Shown here one piece after another: positions 38,902-45,520 of a DNA stretch of 45,520 bases (positions within the stretch are counted from its first letter, which is position 1; the number at the start of each line of letters is the position of its first letter). Location of the stretch: positions 1 through 45,520 of IMG/VR virus record IMGVR_UViG_3300024999_002322; one strand, given 5' to 3'. The position numbers and the translations under genes were made by a program. The DNA comes from a virus. The notes beneath the pieces are model-generated. The model saw nothing but the letters and a program-made list of their open reading frames with translations, was not told where the DNA came from and made no database searches.

Positions 38902-39771
38902 TTGGCATATAACCTTCATGATGCCCAGCGGGTAGTGAGGGAGTTAAGAGAGGCTTCCGGCGAATATGGCATATGGGCACTGCAGGCCCGGCAGGATTAC
39001 ATTAAGCTTCGGTTACGTCAGGATCCGGAGATAAGAAAGTTGTATCTGAAAGCAGCGCAAAACATTGCCAAGGAAATTCGTTTAGCTGGCAGCATACATC
39101 CTTTAAGGCAAAGGCAACTGGAGGCACTGGAAAGCCTCCTTAAACAGGAATGGCAGGCCTTTAACGACCAGTTGAAGGGTAGGCTGGAAAGCCATATCGA
39201 GCAGGCTGTCAAAATAACCGTGGAACCTGCCAGAGAAATCACTCTTAGGGCTGTGTCAGGTGCAAATGTCGGGCTCTCATCCGCCATAATCAGAGAAATG
39301 TATGTCACTGTAAACCATGCAGCCATTGAAGCAATATGGTCAAGGACAGTAAAAGGACTTCATCTATCCGACCGCATTTGGAACACATCTGAGAACTTTG
39401 GCAATGTTATGAGAGACATAATTCAGGCCGGGGTTGCTACTGGCCAGAATGCTGTGACAACAGCCAGGGCGCTGGAGAAGTACGTTAAAACTGATGTCTC
39501 TACGCTGGCCAAAAATTATCCTAATATGATGGAGCGCATGGCCGGACGGATACCGAAAAATGTCTGCTATGAAGCTTTGCGTTTGGCCAGGACAGAAATG
39601 ACTGCAGCTTACGGTGAGGGCGTAATTGTGTCTGGTAGGGTTAGTCCTGGGTATAAGGGTGTTAAGTGGGTGCTTTCTAATACGCATCCCATCTTTGATA
39701 TTTGTGATACTCTGGCCGGGAAAATATATGAAAAAGGTGATGAGCCTATGTATCCTGCTCATCCTAACTGA
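38902..39771 (+). CDS. MuF-like head morphogenesis protein (ends at an in-frame TGA)
   Basis: To the TGA the protein has 289 residues. Its C-terminal region is the MuF fold: ARTEMTAAYGEGVIVSGRV, KWVLSNTHPIFDICDTLAGKIYE, then YPAHPN. MuF-family proteins continue with a Cys after HPN, then x-Cys (HPNCLC). Here the codon at 39769-39771 is TGA, and the same frame continues with LCALVPVYEDP, exactly the family's next residues. The annotated stop is therefore either a nonsense change or a recoding site. TTG start with AAGAGGGGG about 9 nt upstream. The protein is a minor head component linked to portal and capsid assembly. Confidence 0.88.
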   Translation: MAYNLHDAQRVVRELREASGEYGIWALQARQDYIKLRLRQDPEIRKLYLKAAQNIAKEIRLAGSIHPLRQRQLEALESLLKQEWQAFNDQLKGRLESHIEQAVKITVEPAREITLRAVSGANVGLSSAIIREMYVTVNHAAIEAIWSRTVKGLHLSDRIWNTSENFGNVMRDIIQAGVATGQNAVTTARALEKYVKTDVSTLAKNYPNMMERMAGRIPKNVCYEALRLARTEMTAAYGEGVIVSGRVSPGYKGVKWVLSNTHPIFDICDTLAGKIYEKGDEPMYPAHPN

Positions 39772-39909
39772 CTGTGTGCATTGGTCCCCGTGTACGAGGA
39801 CCCTAACAAAATGATTGACCGATTATTAGTATGGAAAAAGAACCCGCAAAATCAGCCTGATTTAGAGGATTGGTACCAAAATATCTACAGAAATAAGAGG
39901 ATAGCTTGA
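39769..39909 (+). other. TGA recoding candidate, SECIS-like hairpin and 45-codon MuF extension
   Basis: TGA at 39769 is followed by 45 sense codons in frame to a TGA at 39907. They begin LCALVPVYEDPNKMIDRLL. At 39783-39802 GGTCC pairs with GGACC, with a C/A mismatch, two further pairs and a TGTA apical loop containing GU. The loop begins 19 nt after the TGA, within the usual bacterial SECIS spacing, and the GG of the stem falls at offset 15, close to that of the E. coli fdhF element. Selenocysteine in place of the family Cys is one reading; a nonsense mutation or an assembly error is the other. Confidence 0.5.
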
Positions 39910-39944
39910 CCACTTTGCCGAAATATACCGGTGGAGGTGGTTGT

Positions 39945-40079
39945 ATGAGCATTGGAGAAGGTTTTAGTATTTCACTTACCAACCCAAACAAAAAGAAAAA
40001 AAGCCAGCATCAGAAGGATGAGACAAGAAAAGATGCTAAGAAAGCGGGCCTAAAAGCAGTTGAAGGTGGGAAAAAGTAA
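39945..40079 (+). CDS. Small basic protein in the head operon
   Basis: A 44-residue, Lys-rich protein (NKKKKSQHQKDETRKDAKKAG), probably disordered and able to bind nucleic acid. GGTGGAGGTGG precedes the ATG, and the gene overlaps the next one by TAATG. It is a typical tiny head-operon gene. No family recognised. Confidence 0.6.
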   Translation: MSIGEGFSISLTNPNKKKKSQHQKDETRKDAKKAGLKAVEGGKK

Positions 40080-40315
40080 TGGATATCCCGAAAGGAATGA
40101 CTCACCCGGTACTGGAGCAGGAAAAGCCGAGGAAGGTAGTCACACTGGCCGATGGTAATTATGTCGGAGCTATTCACCAGGCATTAAGTATCCTGCCGGT
40201 TGAAGTCCGGGTTGACCGGTGCAACGTGCTCGAGGAGTATGGACAAGCCCCAAAGGTGGAGCTTACACTTACCATAACCGGTGAAAAAGAAATGGATGAG
40301 AGCAGTAGCCAATAG
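40079..40315 (+). CDS. Small head-operon protein, unknown
   Basis: A 78-residue acidic protein coupled by TAATG to the preceding small gene. The core is a strand-helix-strand unit (KVVTLADGNYVGAIHQALSIL, VEVRVDRCNVLEEYG, VELTLTITG). The last residues are Asp/Glu/Ser-rich. Unknown function; a scaffold cofactor or capsid accessory is possible by position. A terminator-like hairpin overlaps its 3' end. Confidence 0.5.
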   Translation: MDIPKGMTHPVLEQEKPRKVVTLADGNYVGAIHQALSILPVEVRVDRCNVLEEYGQAPKVELTLTITGEKEMDESSSQ

Positions 40316-40330
40316 GCAGCTGCTTTTTTG
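40301..40330 (+). terminator. Terminator-like hairpin inside the head operon
   Basis: AGCAG/CTGCT with an inner GCC/GGC pair set and an AATA loop is followed by TTTTTTG. It falls in the middle of co-directional head genes, so late transcription probably passes it by antitermination or leaks through. Confidence 0.55.
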
Positions 40331-40354
40331 TTTGCATTGAAAGGGGTTGGCGGA

Positions 40355-40498
40355 ATGAGAAATACAAGGCTTGAGATAAACCCCAAAACCAACAAACTGC
40401 AGGCCCGGGATAAAATAACCGGGCAATTTAAGGGGGTGAGTGGCCTTCAAAAAGGACAAGAACAAACCAGTAATGTTGACAGCAAGCCTGTGCGGTGA
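40355..40498 (+). CDS. Small hypothetical protein overlapping the protease/scaffold start
   Basis: A 47-residue basic peptide (MRNTRLEINPKTNKLQARDK at the start) with AAGGGG 11-16 nt upstream. Its last 59 nt overlap the start of the next gene in another frame. The peptide has no recognisable motif. It may be real because it fills a gap between two operon genes and has a ribosome site, or it may only couple translation. Confidence 0.4.
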   Translation: MRNTRLEINPKTNKLQARDKITGQFKGVSGLQKGQEQTSNVDSKPVR

Positions 40499-41591
40499 AA
40501 TGGCTGTAGAGTCGATACCTGCTGCTGCAAGTGTTGATGTAGCAGCTCTAAAAGCTGGTGATGATGACCCGATGGAGGTTGTTGTAGAAGTACCGGCAGG
40601 CAAGTCTACAAGAGGCTGGGACTATAAGCCTGAAGCCCTACGGGATATTGTAAACCATGTCAATCTGCACACTTTAAATGGGTTCCTGGGACACCAGAAG
40701 CCCGAGGATGTTGCTAGTCAATTTCTACCTCCCGTAACTCATTGGGTGGGCGCTAAATACGAAAATGGTAAAGCATATTTCAGGGGTGTAATTGATGCAT
40801 CGGCTAAGGACCTAAAGCGCTGGATCCGCTCTAAAAGGGTTAAGCAAGTATCAATTTTTGGTATGCCTAAGCTTAGGGTGGCAAGTGGTGAAACTGCTGT
40901 TTTGGGGTATAAACCTTTTTCAATTGATTGGACACCTTTGGACAGGTCCGGGATGCCCACTAGGATAGTTGCCGTTGGTGAAATGGATTTTATAGGTGCA
41001 CCAGATGATGGTGATTCTGATTTTGAGGGGGAAATGAGCATGAAGGAACTTTTGGAGAAGATTCGTGAAGCATTAAGAAACCGGCAGTTAACCGTTCCTA
41101 TGATAGCCGGTGAAATGGGCTGGAAAGCTGATCAGATAGCCGGGGAAATTGATGCTGACTGGCTGAAGAAGGCCACCGGTGAAATGACACTGCTGGCCGA
41201 TGTTATAAAGGAACTGGGTGTGGAGCCAGGGCAGGCCGTGACTAAGGTTAAAGAACTGGTTAAGGTAGCTGGTGAAATGGTTATCCTTGAGCAAGGAAAA
41301 ATCATGGGTGAGATGCTGACCGAAAAGGTAAAAAGCGATCCGGTGCGCCAAGCCTTGACTGATGAAAAGACACTGCTGGGCAAGTTGTTTAAGTCTGCAG
41401 TTGTGGTTAAGTCCGGTATGACTAAAGAACAGATTTCCGGGGAGATTGACGCCTTTATGTCCGATGAGGCTGTCAAGGGTGAAATTAGCCGCATTCATAC
41501 TGACCCGACACCACCGGGCACCAAATTTGATAACCGTAACGATAGCAACAACAATACCGGTGGGCTGCGCTCCAAACGGGTAGCACTATAA
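40440..41591 (+). CDS. Prohead protease-scaffold fusion-like protein
   Basis: A 383-residue protein. Residues about 60-178 resemble a phage serine-type prohead protease/scaffold N-terminal domain (GWDYKPEALRDIVNHVN, NGFLGHQKPED, GYKPFSIDWTPLDRSGMP). Residues 179-350 are a helical, charged scaffold-like region. A GE[M/I] motif occurs at least ten times, nine of them in that region, always after a small or hydrophobic pair (IAGEM, IAGEI, VAGEM, ISGEI). Repeated identical sites in a scaffold are what a maturation protease would need for self-removal. The GTG start has AAGGGGG upstream. It precedes the decoration and capsid genes. The catalytic residues were not identified. Confidence 0.7.
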   Translation: MAFKKDKNKPVMLTASLCGEMAVESIPAAASVDVAALKAGDDDPMEVVVEVPAGKSTRGWDYKPEALRDIVNHVNLHTLNGFLGHQKPEDVASQFLPPVTHWVGAKYENGKAYFRGVIDASAKDLKRWIRSKRVKQVSIFGMPKLRVASGETAVLGYKPFSIDWTPLDRSGMPTRIVAVGEMDFIGAPDDGDSDFEGEMSMKELLEKIREALRNRQLTVPMIAGEMGWKADQIAGEIDADWLKKATGEMTLLADVIKELGVEPGQAVTKVKELVKVAGEMVILEQGKIMGEMLTEKVKSDPVRQALTDEKTLLGKLFKSAVVVKSGMTKEQISGEIDAFMSDEAVKGEISRIHTDPTPPGTKFDNRNDSNNNTGGLRSKRVAL

Positions 41592-41620
41592 AATAAATTT
41601 ATACGTGGAGGGATTGGTTT

Positions 41621-42193
41621 ATGAGTTTTGCAGGTCAACCTGTAGCAACTACAGTTTATAACAAGCTCCGTAACCCTGTAGGTTATGGAAAATCAATTAA
41701 GGTGGTTGTACCGCAGAGCACCACTATTGAGGGCGGCAAGTTCTATCTTCTGGATAATATTTTGGGCTGTGCTTTTAGTGACATAGTAACAGCTGCCGGT
41801 GAGACTTCGGAAGTAGCGCTAAATATTGACACTGCCGAGTATGAGACAGGCCAAATCGACACTACTGATACCTTTGCTAAGGGCAGTAAGGTATATTGGG
41901 ATAGCGGAAACAGCAGGTTTACCACCGTTGCCACCGATGGTATTTTTGCCGGAGTGGTTACTGTGGCAAAGGATGCTAATAACGTAATCTGGTTTGTATT
42001 AGCCTGTCCGCAAAACGTAGCAAAACAGGCTGCTGCAGTAGATGATGTGGCTTCGGATGATGGAGTTGCGGCTGCTGGAGATGCACCTAATGCTGCAGAG
42101 TTTGACGCTGTTGTTTTGCTGGCCAATGAAACAAAAGAACAGCTTAACGCAGCCCTGATAGCCTTAAGAGCAGCAGGCCTAATGGCCGAATAA
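41621..42193 (+). CDS. Capsid decoration-like protein (DUF2190 type)
   Basis: A 190-residue protein with GGAGGG before the ATG. The beta-rich first 130 residues (ATTVYNKLRNPVGYGKSIKV, KGSKVYWDSGNSRFTTVATDGIFAGVV) match DUF2190, small proteins encoded beside the major capsid and thought to decorate the shell. An Ala/Asp-rich linker leads to a short helical tail. It lies directly before the capsid gene, with a parS-like palindrome between the two. Confidence 0.75.
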   Translation: MSFAGQPVATTVYNKLRNPVGYGKSIKVVVPQSTTIEGGKFYLLDNILGCAFSDIVTAAGETSEVALNIDTAEYETGQIDTTDTFAKGSKVYWDSGNSRFTTVATDGIFAGVVTVAKDANNVIWFVLACPQNVAKQAAAVDDVASDDGVAAAGDAPNAAEFDAVVLLANETKEQLNAALIALRAAGLMAE

Positions 42194-42201
42194 TAACCGA
42201 T

Positions 42202-42217
42202 TATTTCACGTGAAATA
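42202..42217. promoter_or_regulatory. parS-like palindrome, copy 4 (capsid leader)
   Basis: TATTTCACGTGAAATA, extended by its flanks to 20 bp, ends 5 nt before the GGAGG of the capsid gene. In RNA it could form a hairpin masking the ribosome site; as DNA it matches the three other copies. Confidence 0.75.
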
Positions 42218-42234
42218 ATTATGGAGGTATGGTA

Positions 42235-43302
42235 ATGGCTAGAATTGTAAGTGTTGAAACAATGAGAGATGAGCGCCGGGCGCAACTGGTCGGACAAAAT
42301 CTTAAGATGGGTATTCCCTTTGTCCTGAACGGCAGAGACTATCTTGCTACTAAAGAGTTTGTCAGCGGGGAAATGACTGTCTATGAGTTAGCACGTCCTA
42401 TCGGTGAGATGTTAATCACTGCATCCGGACAGAAAGAAATGCTGGAGAAGATTGTTCTGGACGTCGAACTTGGCCGGGAGCAGGTACCTATTTTGTATAC
42501 TCCTATTTATGAGCGGATTGAGAACGCTGATTTTCCGCAGACCTTTGAAGCAAAATGGGAGTTGTACGGCGTAATCGTCTTTCTCGAGCATGTTGAAGGC
42601 GAGCAAGTTAAGTTTGGTTCTTTGCAGGCTGAAAAAGGTCCTACTGCTAAGATTACGACTTATGCTGCTGGATTTCAGTATACCGAGGACTTGGTTATTT
42701 ACAACCAGACCTTTAATATGGAGATTTTGAACCGTGCTTTCGGTGAGGCGTATAATGCTTTACTGAACCACCTTCACTTGTACCCGATTATAAGTTTTTC
42801 TTACCAGGCAGCTAATAAAACGGCTGCCGTGTATGTTGATGAGAAGTACCAGGTGTTGCCCAGTTCAGTGGGTAGGCATAAGATTCTTTCCATGCGGGCC
42901 ACTTTGGAAGATGCTCTTGTCACCTGTGCTAATGCAAAGCGCCAAGGCAATATCCTTTTGGCCGCCAGCTCCAGGAAGTATGAGATTGAACCGGCACTGC
43001 AGTCTGTGATGATTAACAATACATCTTATAGCGCCCTGGGCATTGATACAATTATTTACTATGACGGATGGGAAGTGACTGTAGGCAAGAAAACCCACTC
43101 CTATTCCGGTGTAACCAGTAGCAAAGCTTATTTAGTACGTCCGCGCCGCGGCTTTAAAGAACTGGTTAAACATGATCTTCGGGTGGATGCAGGTAATGCA
43201 GATATTACCCGCTTGATTGAGGATGCCCTGGTGGGTAGAGCTCGCAGGGGTGTTTTTGCGGCCGTAAGTAATAACGTGCAGGAGATCGCCCTGCCAACCT
43301 AA
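42235..43302 (+). CDS. Major capsid protein (HK97 fold)
   Basis: A 355-residue protein in the capsid slot after protease/scaffold and decoration genes. Blocks that fit the HK97-type fold are the P-domain segment with LEDALVTCANAKRQGNILLAASS and the C-terminal A-domain part. The N terminus has VSGEM near 44 and PIGEM near 57, the same motif repeated in the protease/scaffold protein, which suggests N-terminal maturation cleavage (inference). The ATG at 42235 is 7 nt from GGAGG, while an ATG at 42229 is too close. High expression is expected. Confidence 0.8.
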   Translation: MARIVSVETMRDERRAQLVGQNLKMGIPFVLNGRDYLATKEFVSGEMTVYELARPIGEMLITASGQKEMLEKIVLDVELGREQVPILYTPIYERIENADFPQTFEAKWELYGVIVFLEHVEGEQVKFGSLQAEKGPTAKITTYAAGFQYTEDLVIYNQTFNMEILNRAFGEAYNALLNHLHLYPIISFSYQAANKTAAVYVDEKYQVLPSSVGRHKILSMRATLEDALVTCANAKRQGNILLAASSRKYEIEPALQSVMINNTSYSALGIDTIIYYDGWEVTVGKKTHSYSGVTSSKAYLVRPRRGFKELVKHDLRVDAGNADITRLIEDALVGRARRGVFAAVSNNVQEIALPT

Positions 43303-43315
43303 GGGGGAGTTGTAG

Positions 43316-43675
43316 TTGACCCCAACTGATGAGTTAAGGACTGATTTGCGGGAACTGCTGGATGAAGAAATTCCGGAAGGCGGATCTGACAGCGACACCC
43401 GCTTTACTGCCGTCCAAGTTGATAGTATGTTAACCGGTGCCCATAATGTTTATGCTGCAGCTGCTGTAGGCTGGACCCGTAAGGCTGCTAAGCTGCAGAG
43501 GGAACTTGGCCGGAAAAAATCTTACAGTATTGGACAAGAGAAATATGACTACGAGACGCTAAAGGACAATCTTGGCTATGCACTGACCATGGCACAAACA
43601 TACCAGGGCATGGCCGGTCCTGCCCCTACCTCTGTCAGTATGTTGTTTGATGTTGCTAAGCCAGAGGTGATGTGA
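43316..43675 (+). CDS. Head-tail adaptor (gp6-like)
   Basis: A 119-residue helical protein following the capsid gene, the adaptor slot of siphophages. The TTG start has GGGGGAG 7 nt upstream. The region ELLDEEIPEGGSDSDTRFTAVQVDSML and LKDNLGYALTMAQ is typical of the small connector that bridges portal and head-closure protein. It overlaps the next gene by one base. Named by position and type. Confidence 0.7.
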   Translation: MTPTDELRTDLRELLDEEIPEGGSDSDTRFTAVQVDSMLTGAHNVYAAAAVGWTRKAAKLQRELGRKKSYSIGQEKYDYETLKDNLGYALTMAQTYQGMAGPAPTSVSMLFDVAKPEVM

Positions 43676-44040
43676 TGTCGGTCGAACAAATGCGAAAAAA
43701 TACCCTGGATTCTATAGCTGATAACCCGGTTACCGTCACCATTAACCGAAAGGAAAAGACTGATGACGGTGGTGGTGGTTGGGTAGGTCAAGGCGTAGAT
43801 CTACAACCGCAAACTATAAGGATTTTTGTAACAGAAAGAAAGCATTCAGAAAAGACTGATGAGGCTGGCCAACAGCGGTCTTCTCAGTGGGGACTTTTGG
43901 CCAGTTATAACGCCGACATTATTTCTGACGATACCTTTACCCTTCCTGGGCGTGGTACCTTTAGTGTTGGTCAGGTTATGCCAGTAACTCATGCCGGTGA
44001 AGTTGTCAGTAAACAGGCCATGCTGGAGGAAATAGCATGA
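43675..44040 (+). CDS. Head closure / head-tail connector protein
   Basis: A 121-residue beta-rich protein (NPVTVTINRKEK, LLASYNADIISDDTFTLPGRGTFSVGQVMPVTHAGEV) of the kind that closes the head after packaging. GAGGTG lies 5 nt before the ATG. It overlaps the next gene by ATGA, so the four connector genes are translationally coupled. The family is called from order and fold pattern. Confidence 0.65.
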   Translation: MSVEQMRKNTLDSIADNPVTVTINRKEKTDDGGGGWVGQGVDLQPQTIRIFVTERKHSEKTDEAGQQRSSQWGLLASYNADIISDDTFTLPGRGTFSVGQVMPVTHAGEVVSKQAMLEEIA

Positions 44041-44372
44041 GCGGGGTTGATGAGGTAGTCAGAAATCTTGACAGGTGGAATAGTAGGCGCAGGGCAGCCA
44101 TTGAGGCTTTGGCTAATACTTGGGCTGGCACACTGGAAGGCAGAGCAAAGGAAAATGCTTTATGGCAGGATAGAACCTCTCATGCTAGGCAGGGAATGTT
44201 CGGATCCGTGATAAAGCGACGTGATGAAGTTGTTATTTTGCTGTCGCATAGCATGCAGTACGGACTTTGGTTGGAGCTATGTAACGACGGTAGATATGCT
44301 ATTTTAAAGCCTACAATGGACGCTGCAATACCTGAGATAATCAGGGCTTACAGGCGTCTTTGGGAGGAGTGA
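44037..44372 (+). CDS. HK97 gp10-like tail-head joining protein
   Basis: A 111-residue protein of the HK97 gp10 type: a basic helix (LDRWNSRRRAAIEALANTWAG), then RQGMFGSVIKRRDEVVILLSHSMQYGLWLEL and a C-terminal helix. Such proteins complete the joint between head and tail. The ATG overlaps the upstream stop. Length is normal. Confidence 0.78.
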   Translation: MSGVDEVVRNLDRWNSRRRAAIEALANTWAGTLEGRAKENALWQDRTSHARQGMFGSVIKRRDEVVILLSHSMQYGLWLELCNDGRYAILKPTMDAAIPEIIRAYRRLWEE

Positions 44373-44376
44373 ATAA

Positions 44377-45520
44377 ATGCCAGAAGTTTATGATCAGCTT
44401 TTGAATAGGGATAAGCGTGGTACCTGGACATCAGCCCGTTATGATGCAGATGCTGCCGCCTGGTTGACCGATTCGGCTATGTGGGTGAAGAATGCGGCCG
44501 GAATATATGTGCCGGTCAGTGATGCCAATCCCATGCCTAGTAAACTAGCTGATATTAGTTTATCGGAACCATTGCCAACAGTTTTAGATGTTGGGGTTGC
44601 TACAGGTGGTAGTAATACAACTATAGAGGATATTGCAAAGGATTTTGAAAACAATTTACTTGCCGGTACGGTAGTAGACATTGAGATAGACGATATTAAT
44701 TATCTGCGTACTGTTATTACTAATACAGCTAATATGCTCACAATCAATCCATTACCTGGTGCAGCCGCATCTGCTGTTATTGGTAATGTCGGTACAGCGG
44801 AAGTTACCATTGTTTATGGCATAGAGGGTATTGGTGGCAATGAATATGAAGTAGAGGTTGTAGAAGCACCAGGCGCTGACGACAATCTATCTGCTTCATT
44901 GACAGGACTTATGCTTACCATTTATCTAGGTAAGACAGATGATGCGCCAGATGGTATCAAGAATACCGCCACAGCAGTGGCCGAGGTTATCAGTACAGTA
45001 CCTGGTTTCACAGCAACTATGACGGGATCTGGTGGAGTAATGCCAGTAACAGTGGAACCAATACCATTTACCGGTGGTATTGCGATTGTCGAGGCAGGTA
45101 GTGGTTGTAAATATGAAATCAAAAAGAAAGTCGTAGTAACAGCCGATGCTCTACACCCACTACAAACAAAACTGATAGATCACGACATTTCCACAATTAC
45201 ACCAATTCCCATGGCTATGGTGGATGCCACAAATGGTGAGGTAGTGGGCAGTAATCATCCACTACCTGTTATTGTAAATGGTATGGGTAGTGTTGACACT
45301 ATACCTGTAACCGATCCTGATGCGCTAACCGCAAATGAATTAGGGCTACTAAGGGGGATACTTAAGCAGCTCAAGGGTGGCGGCAGCGGGGCGACTCCTG
45401 TCCAACTAACTGGTAGTTATGTTTCGGTAGATGCTGTCATAGCACTTAACGGTACCTTATCCACAGAGATTGATTTTAGGAATTTTAAATACTTATCTAT
45501 TCGTATGCCTGACGCTTGGA
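44377..45520 (+). CDS. Structural protein, truncated by the window end
   Basis: At least 381 codons are open to the last base. GGAGGAG precedes the ATG by about 9 nt. The first 90 residues are unique. A beta-rich phage structural domain follows (GIGGNEYEVEVVEAPGADDN, LTGLMLTIYLGKTDDAPDGI, FTATMTGSGG, FTGGIAIVEAG), then a linker. The visible end (STEIDFRNFKYLSIRMPDAW) looks like the start of another structural domain. Such domains occur in head, tail and fibre decorations. It would lie between the head-tail joint and the tail terminator genes, so a tail or joint structural role is likely. The missing part lies outside the window. Confidence 0.7.
   Translation, partial: MPEVYDQLLNRDKRGTWTSARYDADAAAWLTDSAMWVKNAAGIYVPVSDANPMPSKLADISLSEPLPTVLDVGVATGGSNTTIEDIAKDFENNLLAGTVVDIEIDDINYLRTVITNTANMLTINPLPGAAASAVIGNVGTAEVTIVYGIEGIGGNEYEVEVVEAPGADDNLSASLTGLMLTIYLGKTDDAPDGIKNTATAVAEVISTVPGFTATMTGSGGVMPVTVEPIPFTGGIAIVEAGSGCKYEIKKKVVVTADALHPLQTKLIDHDISTITPIPMAMVDATNGEVVGSNHPLPVIVNGMGSVDTIPVTDPDALTANELGLLRGILKQLKGGGSGATPVQLTGSYVSVDAVIALNGTLSTEIDFRNFKYLSIRMPDAW

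Noticed and set aside
39626-39814. 62-codon frame over the MuF TGA region
   Set aside because: It is in another frame and rich in Leu/Ile/Cys without any motif, whereas the MuF frame continues with conserved family residues.
38902-39909. General reassignment of TGA to a sense codon in this phage
   Set aside because: Many other genes in the window end in TGA with proper overlap to the next start, so TGA is a normal stop here.
1-45520. CRISPR array or diversity-generating retroelement
   Set aside because: No regularly spaced repeat array, no reverse transcriptase and no template/variable repeat pair was seen.

Overview
The window is a temperate siphovirus-like phage genome, or most of one, from a Gram-positive (Firmicutes-type) host. 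The evidence for that host type is strong AGGAGG-class ribosome binding sites, many GTG and TTG starts, a DnaD-type replisome organiser with a G39P-type helicase loader, an SPP1-like portal and a BhlA/LLH-type holin pair. A clostridial lineage such as Peptococcaceae or Sporomusaceae would fit, but that is inference. The gene order is a circular permutation of the usual temperate map, so the edges of the window look like arbitrary cuts and not prophage ends.

Layout. 1-1300: a self-contained cassette (HTH repressor, divergent promoters with operators, XerC/D-like recombinase, a terminator on each side). 1318-9370: tail genes (terminator, tube, chaperones, tape measure, tail tip, adhesin-like proteins). 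9540-11375: lysis (BhlA-like peptide, amidase, LLH holin). 11440-15040: accessory block with an HTH protein, a ribbon-helix-helix-like protein, a small membrane protein and an 850-residue TraG/HerA-type DNA-pumping ATPase. 15030-15280: an apparently intact attP built on the 3' half of a tRNA-Thr(CGT) gene. 15233-19004 (minus strand): integrase, three membrane or lipoprotein genes and an S24-type repressor. 19025-19122: main operators and promoter. 19145-34180: early genes (Cro-like, Xis-like, Gam, Gp3-like, YhaM-like, Gp37/Gp68, MT-A70, DnaD, helicase loader, a large ParB-like protein, RusA). 34238-34702: sigma-like late regulator. 34755-44372: terminase, metallopeptidase, portal, MuF, protease/scaffold, decoration, capsid and head-tail connectors. 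44377-45520: a structural gene cut by the window edge.

How it works together. The S24 repressor and its four operators set lysogeny. The early operon supplies recombination and replication proteins but no replicative helicase or polymerase, so the host replisome is presumably recruited at iterons around and inside the DnaD-type gene. A terminator after the sigma-like gene separates early from late genes.

Main points for a second look: (1) the MuF head protein has an in-frame TGA exactly where its family has the first Cys of an HPNCLC motif, with conserved family sequence continuing after it and a SECIS-like hairpin 19 nt downstream, making it a candidate phage selenoprotein; (2) four copies of the perfect palindrome TATTTCACGTGAAATA, a hybrid of parS and the Noc box, lie in gene leaders of a phage that encodes an 870-residue ParB-like protein with zinc clusters; (3) a recombinase moron has its own three-operator switch; (4) a conjugation-type ATPase sits next to attP; (5) a protease/scaffold protein and the capsid N terminus share a repeated GE[M/I] motif.
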